This document shows positions 40,659 to 48,837 of a stretch of DNA of 64,000 nucleotides, piece after piece (position 1 is the first letter of the stretch; each line of letters begins with the position of its first letter). The position numbers and the translations under genes were made by a program. The DNA is from Pseudoalteromonas rubra. Lineage in GTDB: Bacteria; Pseudomonadota; Gammaproteobacteria; Enterobacterales; Alteromonadaceae. The notes under the pieces were generated by a model. The model ran no database searches. It saw only the letters and a list, made by a program, of their open reading frames with translations, and was not told the DNA's origin. The stretch is taken from assembly GCF_005887115.1 (NCBI RefSeq), contig NZ_PNCJ01000034.1, forward strand, positions 62,001 to 126,000, written 5' to 3'.

Positions 40659-40985
40659 ATGGAATTAGTCTACATCGGCAGTATGCTAATAGTCGTCGCG
40701 TTTATTTTTGTACTGGCCATGATCGTCAAAGGTTTAAGGCTCAGACCCGTTGAACAGCGATTCAAATCACTGATCATAGTCGCTAAAGACAATGATGATG
40801 AGGTGGAAGATAAATACACGGAAGCCTATGAAATCGTTATGGAGTTTGGTGACTTACTTGCAGCGGAAAAGAACCTGGAACAATATTACGGCGTTAAAGA
40901 TATATATGACCGTGTTGAAGAGTTTCGGGCGGAAAACCACCAGATGACTAAGCAAGAAAAAGTCACACTTAAACTTGTTAAGTGA
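40659..40985 (+). CDS. Membrane-anchored small protein of unknown function
   Basis: A 108-residue protein with one N-terminal transmembrane helix (about residues 3-24), then a charged cytoplasmic part of mostly helical character (KYTEAYEIVMEFGDLLAAEKNLEQYYG). GGGAGAG lies just before the ATG, inside the end of the previous gene. I do not recognise a family. It appears to be the third gene of the unit headed by the double-glycine peptide. Confidence 0.75.
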   Translation: MELVYIGSMLIVVAFIFVLAMIVKGLRLRPVEQRFKSLIIVAKDNDDEVEDKYTEAYEIVMEFGDLLAAEKNLEQYYGVKDIYDRVEEFRAENHQMTKQEKVTLKLVK

Positions 40986-41067
40986 TCATATCTGTTGCCT
41001 CTGAGCGGTTGTTTGACTATGACCGCTTAAGATATTCACCAGGCTAGTGCAGCCCTTAATTCCAACT

Positions 41068-41937
41068 TTATGACGTAGCGTCAGGCACTATCAACTTTTC
41101 GATCCATGCAATAAACTTCTTCGCATTCACGTCCTGGAAACGGCTTTTTCCGGGAATGTAATAGCATAACTCTGAGGTAACACTTGTATTGCTGACGGGC
41201 TTTAACTGACCTATCGCACACAGCCGACGAGTGAGCGTCTCTGAGCAAAATACCAGTGCCTGCTCTGCAACCGCCTGCTGTACACAGAATAACTCCTGAT
41301 CAAATTCCCTGATATTAAAATCTACCTTTTTTAAGTCGTTCTCAGCCAGCCAGGTATCGAGTGGTGCTTTACACAGTGTCAGGCTTTTCCAGCGAGTGGT
41401 GTAGAGAACCGGATGAGTGTCAGAGTCACTGAGCGCCTGCAAACTCTGATGACCAAACAGGTTGTAATGTTCCACATTCAGCCTGTCTTGCGCCTCGACC
41501 TCTTTGATATTACCGAGCCGTATCGGGATTGTATGCGGCTGACAGTCTATCAGTTCTCCACTGGCAATTTGCACCGCGATGTCTGGATAGTGTTGATTAA
41601 ACAGGTACTGTTCCGGAAGCAGTGCTAATGCTGCAAATGAAGAGGTGGTGCTGACCCGAACTACTTCATTAAGTTGTCTGATGTTCGCCAGTGCAGTTTC
41701 TATTGTTGTAAACCCTTCGGAAGTGGCCGTTGCCAGTAAGCGGCCTGCATCGGTCAGGGCTATCTTCCTGGTCTGGCGGATAAACAAGCGGACATTGAGA
41801 CGGTCTTCAAGCTTACTAATATGATGAGAAATCGCGGTAGGTGTTAACGCCAACTCTTCTGCAGCGTGTTTAAAGCTACCGTGACGCGCAGCAGCTTCGA
41901 ATGCTCTGAGCGCTTGTAAGGAGACATGTAAAGCCAA
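41068..41937 (-). CDS. LysR-family transcriptional regulator (GcvA-like)
   Basis: A 289-residue LysR regulator. The N-terminal winged helix-turn-helix is clear (LQALRAFEAAARHGSFKHAA, then ELALTPTAISHHISKLEDRL). The remaining two-thirds is the ligand-binding domain, starting near VRVSTTSSFAALALLPEQYL. It diverges from the azoreductase gene with 126 bases between, so control of that gene is likely. The inducer is not predictable from the sequence. Confidence 0.92.
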   Translation of the reverse strand: MALHVSLQALRAFEAAARHGSFKHAAEELALTPTAISHHISKLEDRLNVRLFIRQTRKIALTDAGRLLATATSEGFTTIETALANIRQLNEVVRVSTTSSFAALALLPEQYLFNQHYPDIAVQIASGELIDCQPHTIPIRLGNIKEVEAQDRLNVEHYNLFGHQSLQALSDSDTHPVLYTTRWKSLTLCKAPLDTWLAENDLKKVDFNIREFDQELFCVQQAVAEQALVFCSETLTRRLCAIGQLKPVSNTSVTSELCYYIPGKSRFQDVNAKKFIAWIEKLIVPDATS

Positions 41938-41964
41938 AATCAGCGTCCTGATTAGAAGTTTATA

Positions 41965-41981
41965 GATGATTTTAACTCATC
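41965..41981. promoter_or_regulatory. LysR-type T-N11-A operator candidate
   Basis: GATGA (41965-41969), seven bases and TCATC (41977-41981) make a perfect inverted repeat that contains the T-N11-A pattern of LysR boxes. It lies 28 bases upstream of the LysR start and about 83 bases before azoR, in the shared promoter region. Motif-based inference. Confidence 0.45.
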
Positions 41982-42063
41982 CTCAGGTGTAATAGTATCG
42001 TTTGTTCAATAGCGCGCTGTGACGCACACTATATTGCGTTCAATAATCAAAAAGGTAACTCGT

Positions 42064-42750
42064 ATGAGCACAATACTGCATATAGACTCAAGCGTCAGAG
42101 CCATCAGTAATGCAAACCCATCGCACAACTCACTGTCAAAGAGCATTGCGCACAGGTTTATTGAAAGCTGGAAAAACCAGGGTGTTATAGATGAGTATAT
42201 TTATCGCGATGTTGGTATTCATCCACCGCAGTTTATTACTCAGGACTGGATTGGTGCAGTGTTTACGCCTGAGCATAAAAGGACAGACAGCCAAAAGCAG
42301 CAGCTGGCACTTTCTGATACGCTCATCGACGAATTAGCGCGAGCAGATGTTGTTGTTATTTCTACTCCCATGTACAACTATGGTATGCCAGCACAGCTCA
42401 AGGCTTGGTTTGATCAAGTTATCCGAGTCAACAAAACATTCGACTTTGATCTGAAGCGCGGAGATTTTCCGTTACACCCCCTGATGTCTGGGAAAATACT
42501 GGTTGTTATCGCCTCTTGTGGCGAATTTGGCTTTGGCAAGTCAGAAATTCGGGAAAGCAGTAATCACCTCATGCCGCATTTACGTACCCTTAGCCGTTAT
42601 CTGGGTGTGGAGGCTATGTATGAGATTGTCAGTGAATATCAGGAATTTAACGATGAAAGGCACAAGACTTCACTTGCGAGGGCTTATGAAGGGGCAGAAA
42701 ATTTGGCTCTGTCATTAGCGTGTGCTAGACAGCCAGCATCAACAGACTAG
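42064..42750 (+). CDS. azoR: FMN-dependent NADH azoreductase / quinone reductase
   Basis: A 228-residue flavodoxin-fold oxidoreductase. The FMN phosphate-binding start is ILHIDSSVRAISN, and the central motif is STPMYNYGMPAQLKAWFDQVIRVNKTF (FMN and dimer contacts; I cite only part of it: MYNYGMPAQLKAWFD). It reduces quinones and azo compounds by two-electron transfer with NADH. The ATG at 42064 follows AAAAAGGT by about eight bases; an upstream in-frame extension to 42019 lacks a ribosome site. Divergent from the LysR gene. Confidence 0.88.
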   Translation: MSTILHIDSSVRAISNANPSHNSLSKSIAHRFIESWKNQGVIDEYIYRDVGIHPPQFITQDWIGAVFTPEHKRTDSQKQQLALSDTLIDELARADVVVISTPMYNYGMPAQLKAWFDQVIRVNKTFDFDLKRGDFPLHPLMSGKILVVIASCGEFGFGKSEIRESSNHLMPHLRTLSRYLGVEAMYEIVSEYQEFNDERHKTSLARAYEGAENLALSLACARQPASTD

Positions 42751-42858
42751 GCTCAGGTCGTCACTCAATGCGATCATTTAAGCTGAAAGTGGTCGCTTTG
42801 GGTTACTTTTGATTTTTTCAATAACGACTTTCAAATCCACTTTTTTAGACGAATCATA

Positions 42859-43305
42859 CTAAGCTCGTCTTTTTTCGTCGTGTGTGGCACTGTCTTGTAA
42901 AAGTAAAGGTTTCAGGTCGCGCAGGATAATATGCCCATAGTCCTGATAACCAGCCTGTGTGCCAGGCGTAAACCACTTCATATGTGCAATAAACTCAAGT
43001 GAACTGGCAATACTGTTGATCAGGCTCTGCTCCATGTCAGTCTGGAATACCAGCGGCGGCTGCGCCGGGGCTTGGGGTTCGGAGCTCAGGACCTGTTGTT
43101 CACCAGTTAATAACCACAAGGCACTGTCTTTAGTCGCCGGGTGTAAGAAGAATTTGCTGACAACGGACAGGGTGGGTTCTCTGACATCTTTTTCATACTT
43201 TCGGTACGAAGCAGTAGGGATATCCAGGATCTCTGAAAAGCCAACCTGAGAATACCCCAAGTTGATACGTAACTGTTTTAATCTTGTAGCAAAAGTATTT
43301 GACAT
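42859..43305 (-). CDS. XRE-family helix-turn-helix protein
   Basis: A 148-residue protein with an N-terminal Cro/C1-type helix-turn-helix (FATRLKQLRINLGYSQVGFS, then IPTASYRKYEKDVREPTLS, about residues 4-55). After a Pro-rich linker there is a helical C-terminal region of no recognised family (LINSIASSLEFIAHMKWF). The layout resembles small phage-type or toxin-antitoxin-type repressors without a partner. It is divergent from a second XRE gene at 43522, with a 13-base palindrome in the gap. ATG 43305 is preferred to a TTG three codons upstream. Confidence 0.82.
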   Translation of the reverse strand: MSNTFATRLKQLRINLGYSQVGFSEILDIPTASYRKYEKDVREPTLSVVSKFFLHPATKDSALWLLTGEQQVLSSEPQAPAQPPLVFQTDMEQSLINSIASSLEFIAHMKWFTPGTQAGYQDYGHIILRDLKPLLLQDSATHDEKRRA

Positions 43306-43354
43306 ATGACCCAATCCGGTTAATTATTTATCCACCTGACCCGTTCAGACTACA

Positions 43355-43367
43355 TGACTCTCAGTCA
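43355..43367. promoter_or_regulatory. Palindromic operator candidate between two XRE genes
   Basis: TGACT-CTC-AGTCA is a perfect palindrome flanked by ACA on the left and, two bases further on, TGT on the right. CCGGTTA at 43316-43322 and TAACCGG at 43374-43380 bracket it as a wider inverted repeat. The site is 50 bases upstream of the left gene's start, fitting autoregulation. Motif-based inference. Confidence 0.4.
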
Positions 43368-43521
43368 AATGTCTAACCGGGACGAAAAATAAGCACTTGA
43401 ACGACAACAAAATCAGCTAAGTGTGAAACTCAAGACCTGTGTTAAGGGGCTTACTCGCCAAAGGCTGAAATTCTATGTCTGGGTGTGTAATACACTGTGA
43501 TTGATAATAAGCGGATATGTT

Positions 43522-43821
43522 ATGACTACTGTTAGAAGAAATGAATCTGTGCGCAAAGCACACACAATAGCAGCCAGAAAGCAAATTCAAACTGCGATCC
43601 GTCGCCTGCGCAGAGAAATGAACTTAACTCAGGCAGAGCTAGGTAAGAAGCTTGTTACACCTGTTGATCAGGCCACCATCTCCAACTGGGAATGTGGTAA
43701 ATCTGATCTGTCAGCTTGTCAATTATTAGATATTATGATGATTTTTGGCCAGCCAAACTTTATGAGTTTGCTGGAGCAAGGGGCACAAAGCGATTTAGTC
43801 GACGAAAAGCAGTCGGCCTAA
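43522..43821 (+). CDS. Small XRE-family helix-turn-helix protein
   Basis: A 99-residue protein with a basic N-terminus (MTTVRRNESVRKAHTIAARK) and a helix-turn-helix domain at about residues 20-80, including EMNLTQAELGKKLVTPVDQA and TISNWECGKSDLS. The ATG at 43522 is preferred to an upstream TTG at 43501. The stop is followed about 60 bases later by a terminator, so the gene is probably monocistronic. Its targets are unknown. Confidence 0.8.
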   Translation: MTTVRRNESVRKAHTIAARKQIQTAIRRLRREMNLTQAELGKKLVTPVDQATISNWECGKSDLSACQLLDIMMIFGQPNFMSLLEQGAQSDLVDEKQSA

Positions 43822-43883
43822 CGTACTCAACCTCTGATAGCGTTTCTGTCAGTCAGGTCCCCCAACTAACATATCGTGTTGTC

Positions 43884-43906
43884 GGGCACGCTCGTGCCCT
43901 GTTTTT
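43884..43906 (+). terminator. Rho-independent terminator after the small XRE gene
   Basis: GGGCAC (43884-43889), loop GCTC, GTGCCC (43894-43899), then TGTTTTT and a further T-rich stretch. The remaining sequence to the next start at 44123 shows no gene. Confidence 0.75.
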
Positions 43907-44122
43907 ACTTTTTATTCGTCTAATCTCCATTCCTGTACTAGCTTTCCTGTGGGAGCAAGGATCCTTTAGCCGTCGCTGGCTGTATTCGATAGCCTGTTAA
44001 GCCCTGTTTCTCTGGGCAAACTTAAAGGCTTTCCTGCTTGCAGTCCCATCCTGTCACGTGCCTGTCACTATTGAGAGTTGTTAGCGACCTGGGCGCAATC
44101 AAGCAAGTACAAGGAGCTTTTT

Positions 44123-45076
44123 ATGTCGTCACCTAAATCACAGTTGGGATTTGATCAGAACCAACGTAAAATTATAATCGGAGAGCAACAAGACTCAGAA
44201 CTGGGCCCGTTATGCCATCTGCCCGGCAGCTGGCAAAATATCGGTGACCTGCAGGGGCATGGCTGGAATATGATTGCCTTGCCTTTTGCAGCGGGAGACC
44301 TGGATTATCGCTTGTTGATGAACCAGTATGATGAAACACTGACTTTCAATCTGGTTGATAAAGGCGTACCAAACAGAGGAATACCTGACGACCAATCGGT
44401 TGCTACACTCGATTATACCCAAATCATCAACCAGATTGCGGCGGATGATTTTCCTCACTCAGGCCTGGCAGGCAAGCCCGGACTGGCTATCCACCACGAG
44501 CCGGGGTTATGGCTGCATATGCGGGATCAATTGACCGATGAGCTGGATATTGCCCGTTTGTCTAGTATTCCTCATGGCGATGCGGTGATCGCATTGGGTA
44601 AGAGTGCACAATCTCGTTCAGGGTTCGAAATACCGGCACTGAACGGGCTACCCGTCGGTGTAGCGGGGGATATTGATACAAGCCCTTATCTGGCCCCTTA
44701 TAAACACTTCAGGGATCATCCGTTTGAGGGGGTATTTGACCCAACTCAGGCAAATGCACTGTTGCAAAAGGCAATCGCGCCTTTGCTCAGAGATGGCAAA
44801 GTACGTAATACGACCAAGCTGGAAGTACGTTCAACCGCGGCTTCGGGATCTGTAAACAATATTCCATTCGTTACTCGTCAGGCAAATGCAGCAGAGATGC
44901 ATTCTACATTCTGGATTTATGAACTGACAGAGACCGACTCAAATGGTAATCCCAAGCTTTGGTTGCAATATTCCCAGACAGTGATCCTGGATTTCTTTAA
45001 TCGTAAAGACAGACCGGGAGAGCTAATCCGTTGGCCTCATATCAGCATTAATACACTGGAAAAGGTACCCACTTAA
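44123..45076 (+). CDS. Unrecognised soluble protein, possibly heme-binding beta-barrel type
   Basis: I cannot name this 317-residue protein firmly. It has no signal peptide or membrane helix. The N-terminal third has LCHLPGSWQNIGDLQGHGWN followed by MIALPFA. The middle is polar with GLAIHHEPGLWLHMRD. The end has EMHSTFWIYELTETD and LWLQYSQTVILDFFNR. The alternation of GSW and LWLQYSQ strands with conserved-looking His recalls nitrobindin- or lipocalin-like barrels, and I have a weak memory of such proteins being labelled heme-binding. AAGGAG is eight bases before the ATG. It stands alone between the XRE and AraC genes. Confidence 0.7.
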   Translation: MSSPKSQLGFDQNQRKIIIGEQQDSELGPLCHLPGSWQNIGDLQGHGWNMIALPFAAGDLDYRLLMNQYDETLTFNLVDKGVPNRGIPDDQSVATLDYTQIINQIAADDFPHSGLAGKPGLAIHHEPGLWLHMRDQLTDELDIARLSSIPHGDAVIALGKSAQSRSGFEIPALNGLPVGVAGDIDTSPYLAPYKHFRDHPFEGVFDPTQANALLQKAIAPLLRDGKVRNTTKLEVRSTAASGSVNNIPFVTRQANAAEMHSTFWIYELTETDSNGNPKLWLQYSQTVILDFFNRKDRPGELIRWPHISINTLEKVPT

Positions 45077-45128
45077 TTTACTGCTCCAGCCTCAGACTGG
45101 CCTTACCGTAAAGCCAGTTATAAGCCTC

Positions 45129-45176
45129 AGTGCCATGCGCTCGCTCTCGATGTGATGAAATGGCACTTTATATTTT
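45129..45176 (+). terminator. Possible terminator or leader hairpin before the AraC-type gene
   Basis: AGTGCCAT (45129-45136) and ATGGCACT (45160-45167) form an eight-base perfect stem with a 23-base loop, followed by TTATATTTT. It is about 50 bases after the 317-residue gene and 110 bases before the AraC-type gene. The long loop makes the call weak. Confidence 0.4.
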
Positions 45177-45284
45177 GCCTTGCGTTTTCTCTAATAAAGG
45201 AACACACTGTGTAAAAATAATTAACAATAAAGCCACAAGCCAAAGGCTCGAAACGGGTTTTCGCTTTGATGTGGATAAATTAAG

Positions 45285-46484
45285 ATGTTTACACTGGTCA
45301 TATTGTCTTTGGGTTGCCTGCACGGCTTGTATCTCAGTTATGAGCTCATCCGCAAAAATACAGCGAATGATGCTAACAGAATGCTTGCCTTGTGTATCCA
45401 GTGCTTTGTTGCGCTGCTGTTCTTTATTTTGCTCGATGAAAGTGGCGCATTTTATTACGTCCCCTATTTGATAGGCTTTCAGGAGCCCGTTACTTTTTTA
45501 TTGGCGCCTTGCTTCTACTACTATGTACGCAGATTAACTTCGCCAGCTTACCTTCCTTTTGTACGCACGCATCTGTTGCCATTTTTCATCGCCGTGTTGT
45601 GTGCCACACCTTTTTATTTACTTGACGCTCAGAGTAAATGGCAGTTTTTGTATGGTGATATGTATGCGCCGGATTTACCCGTTTGGTATCTGTCCTGGTA
45701 TGAAAACGGGTTTATTTTTGGGGCTATGATCCAGGTCGCAATTTATCTGGTTTTATCGTGGCGTAGACTTAGCACCTATCAGATAGTCTCAGAAAATAAC
45801 TTTTCGTCACTTGAGCTGATTAACCTGAACTGGCTGAAGCGATTATTGCTCATGCTAGGCTCGCTGTATGGTTTGTGGTTTCTCGATGAGGCCATCGAGG
45901 TGAATGCCATGGCCTGCATTGATCATGGTTCCGGGATAGGTTGTCACTACGACTGGCTAATCGGAGAGCGGGTATTCTTCTTCTCCGAGTTGGGTGTTGT
46001 GATAGTGTTCTACCTGATGAGTTATTATGGTTTGCGTCAACCAGAAATATTTACCCAGAGTAATCAGTATCTTGAGCTGGAAAAATCCGAAACAAACAAA
46101 TACGTTAATTCGGCACTTTCTGAAACGCTGGCTGCTGAGCTTTGCAGGCTGATTGAACACCAGGTTCAGGATGAAAAGCTCTTTTTAAACCCGGATCTGA
46201 CACTGCATGACTTGGCCTGTGCGAGCGGACACTCACGGCACCATGTTTCACAGGCGATCAACCAAAGTAAAAATATCAGTTTTTTCGATTTTATTAATCA
46301 GCTGAGAGTGACACATGCTCAGGCGCAGTTGCTTGCGCACCCGAACAGGAGTGTTCTGGATGTGTCACTGGACAGCGGCTTTAATTCGCGCTCTGCGTTT
46401 TACGGGGCGTTCAAACGATATACCGGGGTAACGCCGGGGGAATACCGAAAACAGCACAAACAGCTCGCAGAAAAGTTGTCCTGA
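45285..46484 (+). CDS. Membrane-anchored AraC-family regulator
   Basis: A 399-residue protein with six or seven transmembrane helices in the first 250 residues (beginning FTLVILSLGCLHGLYLSY) and a C-terminal AraC DNA-binding domain with two helix-turn-helix units (LHDLACASGHSRHHVSQAIN and VLDVSLDSGFNSRSAFYGAF). It ends GVTPGEYRKQ, the usual AraC closing motif. Such proteins sense signals at the membrane and act locally. The following genes, a His-rich ORF and a TonB receptor, are the obvious candidates for control. Confidence 0.9.
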   Translation: MFTLVILSLGCLHGLYLSYELIRKNTANDANRMLALCIQCFVALLFFILLDESGAFYYVPYLIGFQEPVTFLLAPCFYYYVRRLTSPAYLPFVRTHLLPFFIAVLCATPFYLLDAQSKWQFLYGDMYAPDLPVWYLSWYENGFIFGAMIQVAIYLVLSWRRLSTYQIVSENNFSSLELINLNWLKRLLLMLGSLYGLWFLDEAIEVNAMACIDHGSGIGCHYDWLIGERVFFFSELGVVIVFYLMSYYGLRQPEIFTQSNQYLELEKSETNKYVNSALSETLAAELCRLIEHQVQDEKLFLNPDLTLHDLACASGHSRHHVSQAINQSKNISFFDFINQLRVTHAQAQLLAHPNRSVLDVSLDSGFNSRSAFYGAFKRYTGVTPGEYRKQHKQLAEKLS

Positions 46485-46556
46485 TCTGTCGAGCAGGACG
46501 ACTTAGGTCAGTTGTCGCGACAGGATGTCATTGTTATTTCAATGGAGAAAACAACA

Positions 46557-46742
46557 ATGACAAGACAAGTACCCATTCAGCTGGGGCTGTTTCACCAGTC
46601 GCTATATCGGCACCTGAGGTTCGTTCAGTATACACCCTCCCATGTTCACTATCGTCAGCACAGCTCTTTCATTAGACATGTTTATCATGAATCTGAGGTA
46701 GAGGTGCATGTCCAGTCAATGCGCCACGGGGGGTTAATATGA
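46557..46742 (+). CDS. Small His-rich protein translationally coupled to a TonB receptor
   Basis: A 61-residue ORF beginning MTRQVPIQLGLFHQSLYRHL. It has many His and Arg residues (HVHYRQHSSFIRHVYHESEVE) and no signal peptide or membrane helix. A GGAG ribosome site lies nine bases before ATG 46557; an in-frame ATG at 46542 would add five residues. The stop overlaps the start of the TonB receptor by four bases (ATGA), a sign of coupled translation. I do not recognise a family, and it may act only as a leader ORF. A GTCG-rich palindrome (TGTCGCGACA, 46513-46522) lies upstream. Confidence 0.5.
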   Translation: MTRQVPIQLGLFHQSLYRHLRFVQYTPSHVHYRQHSSFIRHVYHESEVEVHVQSMRHGGLI

Positions 46743-48826
46743 CTTTACCCAATTTACTTCGTGTAGCCACTTTATATGGTGCGTTGAATACAGCTATGGT
46801 CTGCGCCAGTTCACCGGACACGGACCTGGAGCGTATAACAGTTAGTGGCAGTCAGTACACGCTTGCTGCTGAGCAAAAGGTACACTTTCTGTCGAAAGAA
46901 CACATAGAAGTCATGCCCCATATTGCCGACGATATTTTTCGTCTCATGCCAAGTTTACCGGGTGTGGCAGCCGGAGATTATTCTGCTAATTTCTTTGTTC
47001 GTGGTGGTCACTCGGATGAAGTACTTGTCTTACTGGATGGGCAGCAGCTTTACCGGCCATTTCATATGAAGAGCTTCAACAGTGCCTTCAGCATAGTAGA
47101 CACTGAGAACGTAGGGGCGTTAGAGTTTTCCAGTGGTGGGTTTACAGCGCGCTATGGCAACAAAATGAGCGGCGTTATGGCCATTGATAGCATTTATGAT
47201 ATATCCGAACAAAAAAGTAGTTTGGGGGCTAGCTTCATCAATGCCAGAGCCGGTTCACAAGGCACATTTTCAAACGAACGTGGCACCTGGATGGTGTCGG
47301 CTCGGCGCGGCTATCTGGACTTGGTGCTTAAAGCGGTTGAAGATGAGTCAAATAAGTTCGAGCCCATCTATGCCGATCTATTTGTGAAAGTGCGCTACGA
47401 CCTGTCGGATATGCATGCTCTGTCGGGACATTTCCTGTATGCCTGGGACGATGAAATACTCGATGATACCTTTAAAGAATGGGATGGGGTAACAGAGTAT
47501 CAGGTTAAGGAAAAGGTGAGTGGTCAGTACAGTAGCGTTTATTTTTGGACAGTACTGAATTCAGACTGGCACGCAGACTTGAGTAGCCAGACCTTATTGT
47601 CAGTCGCCAAAGTAGAGGAGGACCGGCGTGGTGGCCAGTATGATCCGACGGAAATATGGCTTATGCTGGATGATAAAAAGTTCTTTTACGCCTATTCCCT
47701 GAAGCAGGACTGGCAGTGGCACCTTAGTGAAGATCATTACATAGAGTCGGGTTTTGAGGCGAAATATCTGGATGCACAATATGACTACTGGATGGAAGCC
47801 TGGTATCGGCTTAATTATGATGGTGAAGACTACCGCTATCGTAAGACCCGGTTAACGGCATCCGGTAATGTGTTTGGTGCCTATGTCAGCGACCGTTGGC
47901 GGCTCTCTGACGCCTGGGTAGCTGAGCTGGGTTTGCGCTGGGATCAGCAAGGTTACTATGGATTCACCAAAGCGCAATGGAGTCCCAGAATTGCGCTTTT
48001 GTACCAATTTACAGAAGGTCATCAGGTCTCTTTAAGTGCCGGTGATTACTATCAGCCTGAGGATATTCTTGACCTGCAGGTTGCTGACGGTATCACACAA
48101 TTTCACGGTGTTGAAAAAGCCCGGCATATGATTTTGTCCTATCAAGGGGCGCTAGGTCCGAGGTTTCAGTGGCGCGCCGAGGCGTATCTGAAAAAACTCT
48201 CTGATCTTCGGCCATGGTACGAAAATGCCTTTGATATTTATGAGTTTTTACCTGAAGGACAGGCAGACAGATATCAGGTCGCGCCTCAGTCTGCCAGAGT
48301 AAAAGGCGTAGAACTGAGTTTTCAGCACAGTATCTCGCCCAAATGGCAGTGGCAGGCAAGTTACAGCTGGTCCAATGCGCAGGATAAGGTAAACGGGCGC
48401 TGGTATCCTCGCAGCTGGGACCAGAGGCACTCAGTGAAGCTGGCAAGTAATTATGAGTTCGATAATGGTTGGCAGCTTAGCGGGTTGCTGTATTTTCACT
48501 CTGGGTGGCCAATCACGGGAGAGTCAGGGTCTTTGTTGCAAACTTCAGGGGGACAAGTTGAAGTTCAGCGAAATCTGAATGAGCGAAATCAGCTCAAACT
48601 GGGAAACTATAAGCGAGCAGATGTCCGGATCCACAAAATCTATCCATTATCAAACAGTGAGTTAACCGTATTTTTTGAAGTGTCCAATGTCCTGAATTTT
48701 GACAATGAATGTTGTATCGAGCGTACAAGCTATAACGTCAATGAACAGGGAAAGCTGCTTAAAAAAGAAGAGCGAGGTCACTGGTTACCCATCATTCCAT
48801 CATTTGGTATCAAGTGGGAGTTCTAA
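46739..48826 (+). CDS. TonB-dependent receptor, substrate unknown
   Basis: A 695-residue outer-membrane receptor. The signal peptide is about residues 1-24 (ending MVCAS), and a TonB-box-like LERITVSGS follows. The plug domain has MPSLPGVAAGDYSANFFVRG and VLVLLDGQQLY. The barrel ends with a terminal aromatic (GIKWEF). Unlike siderophore receptors I see no signature for iron chelates; the plug resembles carboxypeptidase-regulatory-free receptors that import peptides or vitamins. The gene is coupled to a His-rich ORF and lies downstream of a membrane-bound AraC regulator. A GC-rich hairpin follows. Confidence 0.9.
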   Translation: MTLPNLLRVATLYGALNTAMVCASSPDTDLERITVSGSQYTLAAEQKVHFLSKEHIEVMPHIADDIFRLMPSLPGVAAGDYSANFFVRGGHSDEVLVLLDGQQLYRPFHMKSFNSAFSIVDTENVGALEFSSGGFTARYGNKMSGVMAIDSIYDISEQKSSLGASFINARAGSQGTFSNERGTWMVSARRGYLDLVLKAVEDESNKFEPIYADLFVKVRYDLSDMHALSGHFLYAWDDEILDDTFKEWDGVTEYQVKEKVSGQYSSVYFWTVLNSDWHADLSSQTLLSVAKVEEDRRGGQYDPTEIWLMLDDKKFFYAYSLKQDWQWHLSEDHYIESGFEAKYLDAQYDYWMEAWYRLNYDGEDYRYRKTRLTASGNVFGAYVSDRWRLSDAWVAELGLRWDQQGYYGFTKAQWSPRIALLYQFTEGHQVSLSAGDYYQPEDILDLQVADGITQFHGVEKARHMILSYQGALGPRFQWRAEAYLKKLSDLRPWYENAFDIYEFLPEGQADRYQVAPQSARVKGVELSFQHSISPKWQWQASYSWSNAQDKVNGRWYPRSWDQRHSVKLASNYEFDNGWQLSGLLYFHSGWPITGESGSLLQTSGGQVEVQRNLNERNQLKLGNYKRADVRIHKIYPLSNSELTVFFEVSNVLNFDNECCIERTSYNVNEQGKLLKKEERGHWLPIIPSFGIKWEF

Positions 48827-48837
48827 AGTCAGAAATA

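Noticed and set aside
43716..44000. A 94-codon frame overlapping the small XRE gene
   Set aside because: It runs through a clear terminator hairpin and shows no protein-like pattern.
45130..45471. A 113-codon frame overlapping the AraC-type gene start
   Set aside because: It is out of frame with the recognised regulator and has no ribosome site.
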